Part shown: positions 27,075 to 35,402 of the stretch, in pieces
How positions within the stretch are numbered: position 1 is the stretch's first letter
Layout: every line of letters starts with the position of its first letter
Assembly (NCBI RefSeq): GCF_014640195.1
Contig: NZ_BMGM01000003.1
Location: 248,001-312,000 of the forward strand
Length of the DNA: 64,000 bases
Reading direction: 5' to 3'
Source: Psychroflexus planctonicus
Lineage (GTDB): Bacteria; Bacteroidota; Bacteroidia; Flavobacteriales; Flavobacteriaceae
Made by a program: the position numbers and the translations under genes
The notes under the pieces: generated by a model
Databases searched by the model: none
What the model saw: only the letters and a program-made list of their open reading frames with translations
What the model was told of the DNA's origin: nothing

Positions 27075-28385
27075 ATGAGTGAACAAGTAAATATTTTTTG
27101 GTTTAGAAGAGATCTGCGTTTGAATGATAATGTAGGTCTTTTCCATGCCTTACAAAAAGATGACGCTACTTTACCGGTCTTTATTTTCGATAAACACATT
27201 TTGGATGAATTGCCTAAAGATGATGCCCGTGTAAGTTTCATTTTTGATGAAATTCAAAAAATGCGCGTTGAGTTACAAGAGAAGTATGGCAGTTCCATTG
27301 CTACCTATTACGGTTATCCTGAAGAAATATTTGCTGAGATTATTGAAGATTTTAATGTAAAAGGAGTTTACACCAATCGGGATTACGAACCGTATGCATA
27401 TAAACGTGATGCAAAAATTCAAGCGCTTTTAGCAGAAAATGGAATTGAATTCCATGATTTTAAAGATCAAGTTATCTTCGAAAAAAACGAAGTTGAAAAA
27501 AATGATGGTGGCATGTATTTGGTATACACACCGTATATGAAGCAGTGGAAAAAAGAATTTGAAAAAAATTCTATTGAAGCTTATGCATCCAAAAAACACC
27601 TAAACAACACCTACAACAATACTCGATTACCCAATTTGAGTTTAAGTGATATGGGATTTGAAGCTTCTTCAATTCAGGTTCCTGACTATCACTTAGAAAA
27701 AGAGTTCTTAGAAAATTACGAAGACACCCGAAATATTCCTTCCATTAATGGAACATCTAGGTTGAGTCCACATTTGCGATTTGGCACCGTTGGTTATCGA
27801 GAAATTGTTCTAAAAGCGCTTTCAGCTAAAAACGAAACTTTTCTCAACGAATTAATCTGGAGAGAATTTTACAAAGCCATTTTGCATCATTTTCCAGAAA
27901 CACAAAGTCGTTCGTTCAAACCCATTTATGATGAAATTAAATGGAGAAATGACGAAGCTGAATTTGAAAAATGGAAAACAGGAACAACGGGTTATCCCAT
28001 TGTTGATGCAGGAATGCGACAGCTAAATAAATCAGGTTGGATGCACAATCGCATCAGAATGGTGGTGGGTAGTTTTCTATGCAAACACTTGTTAATCGAT
28101 TGGCGTTGGGGCGAAGCTTACTTTGCTGAAAAATTACTGGATTATGAAATGTCTTCTAACATTGGTGGTTGGCAATGGGTCGCTGGAACGGGTGTAGATG
28201 CGGCTCCGTATTTTCGAGTATTTAATCCGTATTCACAAACTGATAAATTTGATAAGGACAAAAAATACATCCAAAAATGGGTTCCTGAATTTGGAACTGA
28301 TGATTATCCTAAACCCATGGTAGAACACAAAATAGCAAGAGAACGCTGCTTAGAAACGTATAAGGCGGCGGTTAAGAAAAAATAG
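27075..28385 (+). CDS. phrB: Deoxyribodipyrimidine (CPD) photolyase, class I
   Basis: A 436-residue light-driven DNA-repair flavoprotein that splits cyclobutane pyrimidine dimers. The N-terminal antenna-binding domain has IFWFRRDLRLNDN. The FAD domain has GTSRLSPHLRFG, FLNELIWREFYKAIL, and the diagnostic SSNIGGWQWVAGTGVDAAPYFR. N362 corresponds to the Asn that contacts flavin N5, and W366 and W368 to the flavin-proximal and dimer-contacting Trp of the E. coli enzyme. All expected catalytic features are kept. Its neighbour downstream is a second, divergent family member. Confidence 0.93.
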   Translation: MSEQVNIFWFRRDLRLNDNVGLFHALQKDDATLPVFIFDKHILDELPKDDARVSFIFDEIQKMRVELQEKYGSSIATYYGYPEEIFAEIIEDFNVKGVYTNRDYEPYAYKRDAKIQALLAENGIEFHDFKDQVIFEKNEVEKNDGGMYLVYTPYMKQWKKEFEKNSIEAYASKKHLNNTYNNTRLPNLSLSDMGFEASSIQVPDYHLEKEFLENYEDTRNIPSINGTSRLSPHLRFGTVGYREIVLKALSAKNETFLNELIWREFYKAILHHFPETQSRSFKPIYDEIKWRNDEAEFEKWKTGTTGYPIVDAGMRQLNKSGWMHNRIRMVVGSFLCKHLLIDWRWGEAYFAEKLLDYEMSSNIGGWQWVAGTGVDAAPYFRVFNPYSQTDKFDKDKKYIQKWVPEFGTDDYPKPMVEHKIARERCLETYKAAVKKK

Positions 28386-28455
28386 AATTTAGCTGTTTGC
28401 TGTTAGGCTTTATACTTAAATCTCCAATCAGAAATTTTCAATTAGATAACTATAT

Positions 28456-29901
28456 ATGAACATCGTTTGGTTCAAAAAAGATTTGCGGCTAGATGACAAT
28501 GAAGCTTTATTTGAAGCGCTTCAACAAAATGATGCTTGTCTCCTACTCTACATTTTTGAACCCATTTTGCTCCAAGACTCACATTACAGCAAAAGGCATT
28601 TTCGATTCATCAAACAATCTTTAACCGAATTACAAAGTCAACTTCAAACCTACCAAACAAAAATACTGGTAGTTGAAGGTGAAGCGGTTGAAGTGTTTCA
28701 AAAACTAGATGACTTACATAACAACAAACAGGTTTTTTCACATCAAGAAACTGGTATTTTAAAAACCTATAAACGGGATTTACAACTTCAGGAATTTTTT
28801 AAAAGCAAATCTATTCTATGGAAAGAATTTGTTTTGAATGGAGTTTCTCGTGGGCTTCAAAATAGAAACAATTGGGTGAAACTATGGGAAAGCCATATGA
28901 ACAAAAAACCTATTCCATTTGAAGCTAAAACAAGAGATTTTATACCTATTAATGAAATCAATATCCTAGAAAATAACTTTAAAATAGTAGATTTAAAGAC
29001 TACTACCTCCAAAAAAATGCAGCATGGTGGCAGAAAGTTTGCTTTACAATACTTACAATCTTTTTTAAATGATCGGCATACAAACTACCAACGAAACATT
29101 TCCAAACCGCTAGCTGCCCGAACATCTTGCAGTCGACTTTCACCGTATATTACTTGGGGAAATTTATCCATGCGTGAAGTGGTGCAAGCAGCTGAGCAAG
29201 TACAAACCAAAAGCAAGACGGCATTAGCGCAATTTAAATCTCGTTTGCGTTGGCAAGCTCACTTTATTCAAAAATTTGAAATGGAAGATCGCATTGAATT
29301 TTCTAATTTCAATGCAGCTTTTAATGTATTGAATCAACCTAAAAACGAAAAATTGATTCAAGCATGGAAACAAGGAAAAACTGGTTTTCCGATGGTTGAT
29401 GCAAGTATGCGTTGCTTAATTGAAACAGGATTTCTCAATTTTAGAATGCGTGCTTTATTGGTTTCGTTTTTTACGCATATTTTATGGCAAAAATGGCAAT
29501 ATGCTTCATCGCACTTAGCCAGTTTATTTTTAGATTTTGAGCCTGGTATTCATTATCCACAATTGCAAATGCAAGCTGGGACAACTGGTGCACACACGCT
29601 CAGAATATATAATCCCATTAAAAATTCCTACAAACACGATCCAGACGGTGAGTTTATTTTACAATATGTGCCCGAATTGAAAAACATTCCAAAAGAATTT
29701 ATTCATGAACCTTGGAAATTGACTCCTATGGAACAAAACATGTACAATTTTGAATTGGGACGAGATTACCCCATGCCTATAGTTGATTTAGATTCAGCTA
29801 GAAAAAAAGCTTCAGATTCCATTTGGGGAATAATTCAATCGCAGAAATCGAGAGCCAATGCGAAACAAATTATTGAAAAACATACATTGCGGAAGAATTA
29901 G
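28456..29901 (+). CDS. Divergent cryptochrome/photolyase-family protein
   Basis: A 481-residue member of the same superfamily. The N-terminal domain has [13 protein letters not shown] and the FAD domain [27 protein letters not shown] and [12 protein letters not shown]. At the site where the upstream photolyase has N-x-G-G-W-Q-W, this protein reads H-Y-P-Q-L-Q-M (residues 366-372), followed by [11 protein letters not shown], which is two residues shorter. The flavin-N5 Asn is thus His, and both conserved Trp are Leu and Met. Related proteins occur in cyanobacteria and Bacteroidota, and (6-4) or signalling roles have been discussed for divergent groups. The function here is not deducible. It begins 70 nt after phrB in the same direction. 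Confidence 0.85.
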   Translation: MNIVWFKKDLRLDDNEALFEALQQNDACLLLYIFEPILLQDSHYSKRHFRFIKQSLTELQSQLQTYQTKILVVEGEAVEVFQKLDDLHNNKQVFSHQETGILKTYKRDLQLQEFFKSKSILWKEFVLNGVSRGLQNRNNWVKLWESHMNKKPIPFEAKTRDFIPINEINILENNFKIVDLKTTTSKKMQHGGRKFALQYLQSFLNDRHTNYQRNISKPLAARTSCSRLSPYITWGNLSMREVVQAAEQVQTKSKTALAQFKSRLRWQAHFIQKFEMEDRIEFSNFNAAFNVLNQPKNEKLIQAWKQGKTGFPMVDASMRCLIETGFLNFRMRALLVSFFTHILWQKWQYASSHLASLFLDFEPGIHYPQLQMQAGTTGAHTLRIYNPIKNSYKHDPDGEFILQYVPELKNIPKEFIHEPWKLTPMEQNMYNFELGRDYPMPIVDLDSARKKASDSIWGIIQSQKSRANAKQIIEKHTLRKN

Positions 29902-29920
29902 AAAATTAGTTTTACATTGT

Positions 29921-29939
29921 CACGGATTGCAAATCTGCA
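29921..29939. repeat. Type-A palindrome (degenerate copy)
   Basis: CACGGATTGCAAATCTGCA, one mismatch from the inverted-repeat core GCGGATT-GCA-AATCCGC seen at 32069-32087. It lies between the cryptochrome-like gene and the dipeptidase gene, the farthest copy from the transposase. Confidence 0.6.
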
Positions 29940-29994
29940 AGCTTGACTCTACTATTGAAAAAATTAATATCTTTCAATTTCTAAATTCCAAAAA

Positions 29995-30681
29995 ATGAAA
30001 CTAAAGTTTTTGACCTTAATTGTATTATTCGTCTTCATGAGTTGTTCTGAAGACAAATTAGATGTTCAAAGTCAAGTTGAAGATTATGTAGCTGACGTAA
30101 AAAAGAATCCTGATTTTAAAATGATTGATCTAAAAGAATTTGGCAAAAACTTGAAATTCGATATCCGTTATGCAACCAAAAATAACTTTACCAAAACCAT
30201 CATTTATCCTGAAGCTGAAGCTTTTGCCAGAAAACCCGTTGCTGAAGCTTTAATAAAAGCCAATGATTCTTTATTGAAACTAGGTTACAGAATTAAAGTG
30301 TTTGACGCATACCGACCATACCAAGCTACCGTAAAATTTTATGAAGTTTATCCAGATACCGATTTTGTGGCCGATCCTAAATTTGGATCTCGACATAACC
30401 GCGGTTGTGCTATCGACTTGACTTTGGTTGATGCCAAAACTGGTCTAGAAATCAAAATGCCCACTACTTACGATGATTTTACCGAAAAAGCACATCCTGA
30501 TTATGTAGATTTACCTGAAGAAATTATTAAAAATCGAGATTTACTTATCGAAGTTATGACCAACTTTGGTTTTAGCGTTTATCCAAGTGAATGGTGGCAT
30601 TTCGACTACCAAGGTTGGGAAAGATACCCATTAATGGATTTATCTTTTGAAGAATTACAAAAAACTAAAAAGTTGAAATAA
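29995..30681 (+). CDS. D-Ala-D-Ala dipeptidase, DdpX/VanX family (M15D), lipoprotein
   Basis: A 228-residue lipoprotein (FVFMSC, Cys17). The peptidase domain has the zinc-site motif SRHNRGCAIDLTL, containing H and D ligands, and the C-terminal EWWHF with the catalytic Glu and last His ligand. The upstream FDAYRPYQA contains the substrate-binding Arg. Enzymes of this family cleave D-Ala-D-Ala dipeptides. In flavobacteria they are common and located in the envelope, and are probably for cell-wall recycling rather than glycopeptide resistance: no vanH, vanA or vanRS homologues are nearby. A type-A palindrome lies upstream. Confidence 0.88.
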   Translation: MKLKFLTLIVLFVFMSCSEDKLDVQSQVEDYVADVKKNPDFKMIDLKEFGKNLKFDIRYATKNNFTKTIIYPEAEAFARKPVAEALIKANDSLLKLGYRIKVFDAYRPYQATVKFYEVYPDTDFVADPKFGSRHNRGCAIDLTLVDAKTGLEIKMPTTYDDFTEKAHPDYVDLPEEIIKNRDLLIEVMTNFGFSVYPSEWWHFDYQGWERYPLMDLSFEELQKTKKLK

Positions 30682-30775
30682 ATATATATTCAATTTGCAA
30701 TTTGCTTTACTTAAAGTTTAAGTTCTATTGATTCATATATATAATCCCTGATATTAAGCTTAAAAAATTAATAAA

Positions 30776-31396
30776 ATGTTTGGTGGTGGCGGTAGTATTC
30801 AAGGAATGATAACTAGCCTAAGTAACAATAAAAAGTTGCTTAGGTCTAAACGACTATTTCATAAAGAACATAGCTTTTTGAAGCGCAAGCAAGAATATGT
30901 TAATGCGTCTGGCAAAAAAACATCTTTAAAAAAGGCAACGAAAGAAGAATTGTTGGCGATAAGGAAAAAAGTAATAAAAGAACGAAAAAAGCAAAATTTA
31001 CTACTTTTAAGTATTTTCATTTTATTGTTGACTATAATCTCTTATTTGGCTTCAATTTCATTTAAACAGATTGATTTAAAACTTGAAGAACAAAAAAAAT
31101 CAGAATATAATAAAAAGGAAAAAGAGTTTTTATTGCTAGTGAAAGAAGGAGATGAATGGTTTAAAAAAGGAAATTGGTATAATTCAGTTTTTAAATATGA
31201 AAAAGCAATCAAATTATTTCCAGAAAACTACGATATTAGTTATAGATTAGTAAATGCATATAGTTTTCAATGTGAAAATGACTTTGAAAACTGCCAAGTA
31301 GCGAAAAAACTCTTGGATGAACTATTTTTTACCTTCCCCAACAAAAAGGAAGAATTGTTAGAGATCAAAGATAGACTGCATTTGGAGTATCAATGA
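30776..31396 (+). CDS. Hypothetical single-pass membrane protein with TPR-like C-terminus
   Basis: A 206-residue protein of unknown function. The first 75 residues are highly basic (many Lys/Arg, with a Gly-rich start FGGGGSIQGM). One transmembrane helix follows at about 77-97 (LLLLSIFILLLTIISYLASI). The C-terminal part has tetratricopeptide-like helices (EGDEWFKKGNWYNSVFKYEKAIKLFPENY). It is Lys-rich and AT-rich compared with nearby genes, as often seen in accessory genes. Remnant RAYT sequence begins just 22 nt after its stop codon. Confidence 0.6.
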   Translation: MFGGGGSIQGMITSLSNNKKLLRSKRLFHKEHSFLKRKQEYVNASGKKTSLKKATKEELLAIRKKVIKERKKQNLLLLSIFILLLTIISYLASISFKQIDLKLEEQKKSEYNKKEKEFLLLVKEGDEWFKKGNWYNSVFKYEKAIKLFPENYDISYRLVNAYSFQCENDFENCQVAKKLLDELFFTFPNKKEELLEIKDRLHLEYQ

Positions 31397-31418
31397 TAGA
31401 CTTGAAAGCAAAAGATAT

Positions 31419-31499
31419 GAAGATTATTACTTAAGTTCAGCATGGAATTATGCAGGATTAGAAAGTGAACTGAATGTAGTTGTTTTGAGCTTGTTATAA
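31419..31499 (+). pseudogene. Remnant of a RAYT 3' end (27 codons including stop)
   Basis: In one frame this reads EDYYLSSAWNYAGLESELNV and VVLSLL-stop. It matches the last 26 residues of the intact RAYT at 32319-32873 at 20 positions. No upstream part is present: the sequence before it belongs to the membrane-protein gene. A degenerate type-A palindrome follows 48 bp after the stop codon. Confidence 0.8.
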
Positions 31500-31547
31500 T
31501 GATTCTGCAAATACTGCTATTTTTTTTAGTCAATGGGAAAATGTTTT

Positions 31548-31566
31548 CACGGATTACAAATCTTAG
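31548..31566. repeat. Type-A palindrome (degenerate) after RAYT remnant 1
   Basis: CACGGATTACAAATCTTAG keeps the left arm and loses most of the right. It starts 48 bp past the remnant stop codon. A further weak copy is at about 31592-31612. Confidence 0.55.
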
Positions 31567-31637
31567 AACTAGCGTTTAAACAAAAATATAGTCGCAGATT
31601 GCAAGTAGATGCATTCTCGTAAATTCTAAATAAAAAA

Positions 31638-32045
31638 ATGATGACGGTAAAATTTAAAAAGAAAAGACGTTTGTGGTTGAATTCCATTAGTTTAATAATA
31701 GTAATTGCGTTTATCTATTCGGTATGGAATTTTTTAACAAACGACTCTAACATTTGGTTAATGATCTCATTTGTATTTCAAGTGGCGTTTTGGCTTGGCA
31801 TGATAGGGTTTCAAGCTGTAAAATATGACGATGAAAAAGTAATAGCTCAATTTGGATGGCCTAGGATTAAATACACGGATATTATTAGTATTGAGAAAAA
31901 GTTTGGCGATATTTTGATTAAATCTGAAAAAAGAGATATAGGAATCAACAAAGATGTAGCTGATGAAGAATCTTTAAATCAATTTTTAGAACATCTTAAA
32001 AAGAAAATACCAGAACCTATGAAAAATAGTTTAAATGTGTTTTAG
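31638..32045 (+). CDS. Hypothetical two-helix membrane protein
   Basis: A 135-residue protein with two transmembrane helices in the first 65 residues, and a C-terminal segment of beta-strands (KYDDEKVIAQFGWPRIKYTDIISIEKKFGDILI) that resembles PH-like domains of small bacterial membrane proteins. It is Lys-rich and has a leading MMTVKFKKKRR. No clear homologue family is recognised. It lies between two RAYT-related repeats in the accessory zone. Confidence 0.6.
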   Translation: MMTVKFKKKRRLWLNSISLIIVIAFIYSVWNFLTNDSNIWLMISFVFQVAFWLGMIGFQAVKYDDEKVIAQFGWPRIKYTDIISIEKKFGDILIKSEKRDIGINKDVADEESLNQFLEHLKKKIPEPMKNSLNVF

Positions 32046-32068
32046 GAAAAGAATTGCATTAAAATAAT

Positions 32069-32087
32069 CGCGGATTGCAAATCCGCG
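32069..32087. repeat. Type-A palindrome, perfect 8-bp stem
   Basis: CGCGGATTGCAAATCCGCG: CGCGGATT and AATCCGCG pair around GCA. It is the best copy of the type, and begins 24 nt downstream of the two-helix membrane protein gene. Confidence 0.75.
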
Positions 32088-32236
32088 AACTCTTGTGTAG
32101 TTTGTGAAAATTCGATCGCAAACTGTCATTTCGTAAAAATCTGAGTTTAGTAAGATTTTATACGGAATCTCTTCCAATGAAAACTTAAAACAAGTCGAAA
32201 TTGGCATTTTTGGAAAATTTGATAAGATAAATGATA

Positions 32237-32257
32237 GCGCGGAATTGCATTCCGTGC
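32237..32257. repeat. Type-B palindrome upstream of the RAYT gene
   Basis: GCGCGGAATTGCATTCCGTGC: GCGGAAT and ATTCC-GC pair around TGC with one mismatch. It follows the word AAATGATAG, which also precedes the other type-B copy at 33101. It lies 61 nt upstream of the RAYT start codon. Confidence 0.7.
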
Positions 32258-32293
32258 GGCTATATTAACAGTTCATTAATTTATAAAAAAACT

Positions 32294-32301
32294 TAATTTT
32301 G
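32294..32301 (+). promoter_or_regulatory. Putative -7 element (TAATTTTG) of the RAYT gene
   Basis: A full TAnnTTTG match 17 nt before the RAYT ATG. No TTG at -33 (TTC is there instead). Confidence 0.4.
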
Positions 32302-32318
32302 TTTCTATACCATTTAAA

Positions 32319-32873
32319 ATGTCAACTAAATATAAAGCAACAACATCCGAAGATGCATACTTCATCACAATGACAACTGTAGGTTGGATTGATGTATTTA
32401 CTCGTTTAAATCAAAAATACATTATTATAAATTCGCTTCAATATTGCCAGCAAAATAAAGGTTTAGAAATTTACGCGTACTGCTTAATGAGTAATCATTT
32501 GCATTTGTTTTGTAGGGCAACCAATGGAAATATTTTGTCTGATGTAATAAGAGATTTCAAAAAGTTTACTTCCAAGGAAATCATTCAAAACATAATAAAC
32601 GAACCAGAAAGCAGGAGAGATTGGATGTTAGAAAGTTTCAAAAAAGCGTGCAAGCATCTTAAACGAAACCAACAATATAAAGTTTGGCAAAACGGTTATC
32701 ATGCTGAGCATATTTTTAGCAATTCATTTATAAAACAAAAAGTGAATTACATTCACAATAATCCTGTAAAAGACAAAATAGTTACTTCACCAGAAGATTA
32801 TTACTTTAGCTCAGCTAGAAATTATGCAGGATTAGAAAATGAATTGGATGTGATTATTTTAAGCTTACTATAA
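32319..32873 (+). CDS. REP-associated tyrosine transposase (RAYT), Y1/HUH family
   Basis: The 184-residue protein is a Y1-type single-strand transposase of the RAYT group. The metal-binding HUH motif is H60-L61-H62 in AYCLMSNHLHLF. The catalytic Tyr is Y144 in VNYIHNNPVKDKIV, the segment diagnostic for RAYTs as opposed to classical IS200/IS605 TnpA. The gene is intact, with a probable promoter box. Palindromes lie on both sides: type B 61 nt upstream and type A 41 nt downstream of its stop. RAYTs in other bacteria are thought to spread REP palindromes at single-stranded DNA. No terminal IS boundaries are visible. Confidence 0.88.
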   Translation: MSTKYKATTSEDAYFITMTTVGWIDVFTRLNQKYIIINSLQYCQQNKGLEIYAYCLMSNHLHLFCRATNGNILSDVIRDFKKFTSKEIIQNIINEPESRRDWMLESFKKACKHLKRNQQYKVWQNGYHAEHIFSNSFIKQKVNYIHNNPVKDKIVTSPEDYYFSSARNYAGLENELDVIILSLL

Positions 32874-32914
32874 TTATAGATGATGCTAAATTTTAGTTAG
32901 TAGAAATGTATTTT

Positions 32915-32933
32915 CACAGATTGCAAATCCGCA
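32915..32933. repeat. Type-A palindrome following the intact RAYT gene
   Basis: CACAGATTGCAAATCCGCA, one substitution from a perfect arm pair. It begins 41 bp after the RAYT stop codon. Confidence 0.65.
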
Positions 32934-32941
32934 ATCTCACA

Positions 32942-32968
32942 AATGTAATTGTTTTGAGCTCGTTATAA
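32942..32968 (+). pseudogene. Second RAYT 3'-end remnant (8 codons plus stop)
   Basis: NVIVLSSL-stop, the same last residues as the intact RAYT and remnant 1. The DNA from 32945 to 33038 is a near-direct repeat of 31476-31570, so it is a copied 3' end and not chance similarity. Confidence 0.7.
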
Positions 32969-33015
32969 TGATTCTGCATATGATACTATTTTTTTAGTCA
33001 ATAGGGAAATGTTTT

Positions 33016-33034
33016 CACGGATTGCAAATCCGCG
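33016..33034. repeat. Type-A palindrome after RAYT remnant 2
   Basis: CACGGATTGCAAATCCGCG, starting 47 bp past the remnant stop codon, followed by GAACTC as in 32069-32091. Confidence 0.7.
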
Positions 33035-33043
33035 AACTCGAGT

Positions 33044-33062
33044 CACGGATTGCAAATCCGCG
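33044..33062. repeat. Type-A palindrome (tandem neighbour)
   Basis: CACGGATTGCAAATCCGCG, an identical 19-mer to 33016-33034 only 28 bp further on. Confidence 0.7.
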
Positions 33063-33100
33063 ATCTCACAAGTGTAGTTTGTTAAAATGATAAATGATAG

Positions 33101-33119
33101 TGCGGAATTGCATTCCGCG
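33101..33119. repeat. Type-B palindrome next to kdsB
   Basis: TGCGGAATTGCATTCCGCG: GCGGAAT and ATTCCGC pair around TGC. It is preceded by AAATGATAG and ends 3 nt before the kdsB stop codon, so it could also cap the kdsB transcript. Confidence 0.7.
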
Positions 33120-33122
33120 ATG

Positions 33123-33848
33123 CTAAAAAAACTTTCGAGCTTCTTCTAAATCTTCGGGAGTGTCAATGCCTATGCTTACTTGATCGGTTTCAACCATTTT
33201 AATGGTTTTTCCATTTTCGAGATGACGGATACATTCTATTTTTTCTGCTGCTTCTAACGGACTCATCGGTGTATGATAAAAATCGAGTAGCGCTTTTTTT
33301 CGGAAGGCGTAAATTCCAACGTGTTTAAAATATTTCACTTCAACACTTTCATCTCGATGAAATGGAATGGGTGAACGTGAGAAATACAAAGCAAAATCGT
33401 TTAAATCGGTGATTACTTTTACATTGTTGGGATTCGCTATGGCTTCGGTTTTGGTTAAACGCGTCTTTAAAGAAGCTAAATCGATTTGGTTTTGCTCGTC
33501 GTGTTTAAAAACTTCCAATAATTTAGACAATGCTTTTTCGTTGATAAAAGGTTCATCTCCTTGCACGTTTACTACAATATCTGCATCAATATGTTCAACC
33601 GCTTCTGCAATGCGATCACTACCGCATTCGTGTTCTTTTTTACTTAAAATTACTTTTCCATTAATGGCTTCAATGGTATTGTAAATTTCATCCGAATCGG
33701 TTACAATGTATACTTCATCAAATAAGCTACTATGCAAAGCCGCTTCATAAGTTCTGACAATTACAGGTTTTCCAGCTAAATCTTTCAATAGTTTACCCGG
33801 AAAGCGAGAAGCTTCAAAACGGGCGGGAATCATGGCTATTATGTTCAT
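33123..33848 (-). CDS. kdsB: 3-deoxy-manno-octulosonate cytidylyltransferase (CMP-KDO synthetase)
   Basis: This 241-residue enzyme activates KDO with CTP for lipid A-core synthesis. The nucleotide-binding N-terminus is [15 protein letters not shown], followed by the [11 protein letters not shown] and [11 protein letters not shown] motifs and the C-terminal [16 protein letters not shown]. Length is typical. It follows the RecD-like helicase gene by 5 nt on the minus strand, so they share a transcript. The RAYT palindrome cluster begins immediately past its stop codon. Confidence 0.96.
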   Translation of the reverse strand: MNIIAMIPARFEASRFPGKLLKDLAGKPVIVRTYEAALHSSLFDEVYIVTDSDEIYNTIEAINGKVILSKKEHECGSDRIAEAVEHIDADIVVNVQGDEPFINEKALSKLLEVFKHDEQNQIDLASLKTRLTKTEAIANPNNVKVITDLNDFALYFSRSPIPFHRDESVEVKYFKHVGIYAFRKKALLDFYHTPMSPLEAAEKIECIRHLENGKTIKMVETDQVSIGIDTPEDLEEARKFF

Positions 33849-33853
33849 AAACT

Positions 33854-35293
33854 TTATTCTTCTGGGTTGGTTTCAGCAAAAAAATCATCTTTAAATCCAA
33901 TTAAATACAATTTATCTTTTGCGCGAGTTATGGCAGTGTAAAGCCAACGTAAATAATCTTTATCTATTCCGTTTGGCAAGTAAGGTTGTTCAACAAAAAC
34001 CGTATTCCATTGTCCACCTTGCGATTTGTGGCAAGTAATGGCATAGCTGAATTTCACTTGCAATGCATTGAAATATTTGTTTTGTTTCACTTTTAAAAAT
34101 TTCTTGTATTTGGAACGTTCATCTTCATAATCTTTAATTACTTCTTGATACAAATTATTAGACTGTTCATAACTTAAAGACGGAGCATTGGCATCCAAAG
34201 TATCTAAAATTAATACTGTTTCAAATGGTTTCATATTGGGATAATCTACCATTTGCACGTTTACTTCCGCAAAGCGAAATCCGTACAACTCTTTGAATCT
34301 AAAAATCTCCAGAATTTCAACAATATCGCCATTGGCAATAAAACCTGCATCGGAATTGGGTTTTACCCAAAAGTAATTGTTTTTGACCACCATTAAAAAA
34401 TCTCCGGGAGCAATTTCGTCTTCGCGATATAAAATTCGAGCTCTAATTTGCTGATTGTATAAATTAGCTCTTTTGTTAGAACGCACAATGATTGCGGTAT
34501 CTTCATGGCCGTTGTTGTGGTAGGCATCATTTATGGCATCCATAATTTCGTAACCATCGACTAACCGAACCATGTCTGTTTTGCCTGTTAATTCAAATTG
34601 AAAACTTTCGTAAATTTCATTTTGAAGTGCATTTCTAATTAAGGTGGCATTTCGCAAAATATCACTTTCCAATTCTTGGCGAACCACTTCATCTAACTCT
34701 ACGCTTATTACTTCCATTCCAAATTGCCTAGTTAAGGTTTCTTCGCTTAAAGCTGGGCTTAGATCTGCTTTTACGGGTGGAAGTTGAGCCGTATCGCCAA
34801 TAAAAATAAGCTGGCAATTTTCACCAGCGTACACGTATTCAATTAAATCTTCTAAAAGTGAATTGCTTTTAAATAAATCTTCACCCGTTGGAATATCAGG
34901 AATCATAGAAGCTTCATCTACTATGAATATGGTGTTTTTATGCTTGTTTTGCTGGGCAACAAAGTCTACTCCGCCGCTACTTGTTTTCTTAGGATAGTAT
35001 ATTTTTCGATGAACGGTTTGCGCTTGTTGATTACTGTAATTTGAAATCACTTTTGCAGCTCTACCAGTTGGTGCCGTTAAAATTAACTTCTTTCTAATCT
35101 TCCCAATATTCTTTACCAAAGTACCTATCATAGTGGTTTTACCAGTACCTGCATAGCCTTTGAGAAGATAAATATAGTCCAAATGCTCTTCGACTATAAA
35201 CTTAGAAAGCAATTGTAAACCCAAATCTTGTTTTTGAGTTGGCGCATGCCCTAAATCTTTTTTTAGAAGTTGGTAAAATTGGTTTGAAGTCAT
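33854..35293 (-). CDS. RecD-like ATP-dependent DNA helicase
   Basis: A 479-residue superfamily 1B helicase with Walker [11 protein letters not shown] (about residues 45-54), Walker [11 protein letters not shown], a Q-rich [14 protein letters not shown] motif III, and the C-terminal UvrD_C_2 motif [13 protein letters not shown]...YTAITRAK. It is shorter than RecD2 and not part of a RecBCD operon. This short form is a common stand-alone gene in Bacteroidota. It is the first gene of the kdsB operon. Activity by homology is 5'-3' DNA unwinding in repair; the specific role is unknown. Confidence 0.88.
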   Translation of the reverse strand: MTSNQFYQLLKKDLGHAPTQKQDLGLQLLSKFIVEEHLDYIYLLKGYAGTGKTTMIGTLVKNIGKIRKKLILTAPTGRAAKVISNYSNQQAQTVHRKIYYPKKTSSGGVDFVAQQNKHKNTIFIVDEASMIPDIPTGEDLFKSNSLLEDLIEYVYAGENCQLIFIGDTAQLPPVKADLSPALSEETLTRQFGMEVISVELDEVVRQELESDILRNATLIRNALQNEIYESFQFELTGKTDMVRLVDGYEIMDAINDAYHNNGHEDTAIIVRSNKRANLYNQQIRARILYREDEIAPGDFLMVVKNNYFWVKPNSDAGFIANGDIVEILEIFRFKELYGFRFAEVNVQMVDYPNMKPFETVLILDTLDANAPSLSYEQSNNLYQEVIKDYEDERSKYKKFLKVKQNKYFNALQVKFSYAITCHKSQGGQWNTVFVEQPYLPNGIDKDYLRWLYTAITRAKDKLYLIGFKDDFFAETNPEE

Positions 35294-35310
35294 ATAAATT
35301 AAATATTACT

Positions 35311-35318
35311 CAAATATA
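35311..35318 (-). promoter_or_regulatory. Putative -7 element (TATATTTG) of the helicase-kdsB operon
   Basis: Minus-strand TATATTTG 17 nt before the helicase ATG, in the same sequence context as the one in front of sqr. Confidence 0.45.
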
Positions 35319-35402
35319 GAAATGATTTTAGATGCATAAACTTTTATGATTGAAAAAAAGTTGTAGTTTTGCCTATATCGGTTTAAACTATCAAAATTAG
35401 CT

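Noticed and set aside
28386-28455. Possible fusion or frameshift between the two photolyase genes
   Set aside because: Each has its own complete N-terminal domain and start, with a normal stop and 70-nt gap.
29995-30681. Glycopeptide-resistance locus (vanX)
   Set aside because: No vanH, ligase or VanRS genes are nearby, and the protein is a lipoprotein common in flavobacteria.
29921-33119. CRISPR array from repeated GATTGCAAATC units
   Set aside because: Spacing is irregular (28 bp to over 1.5 kb), the repeats are themselves palindromes of two types, and no cas genes are in the window.
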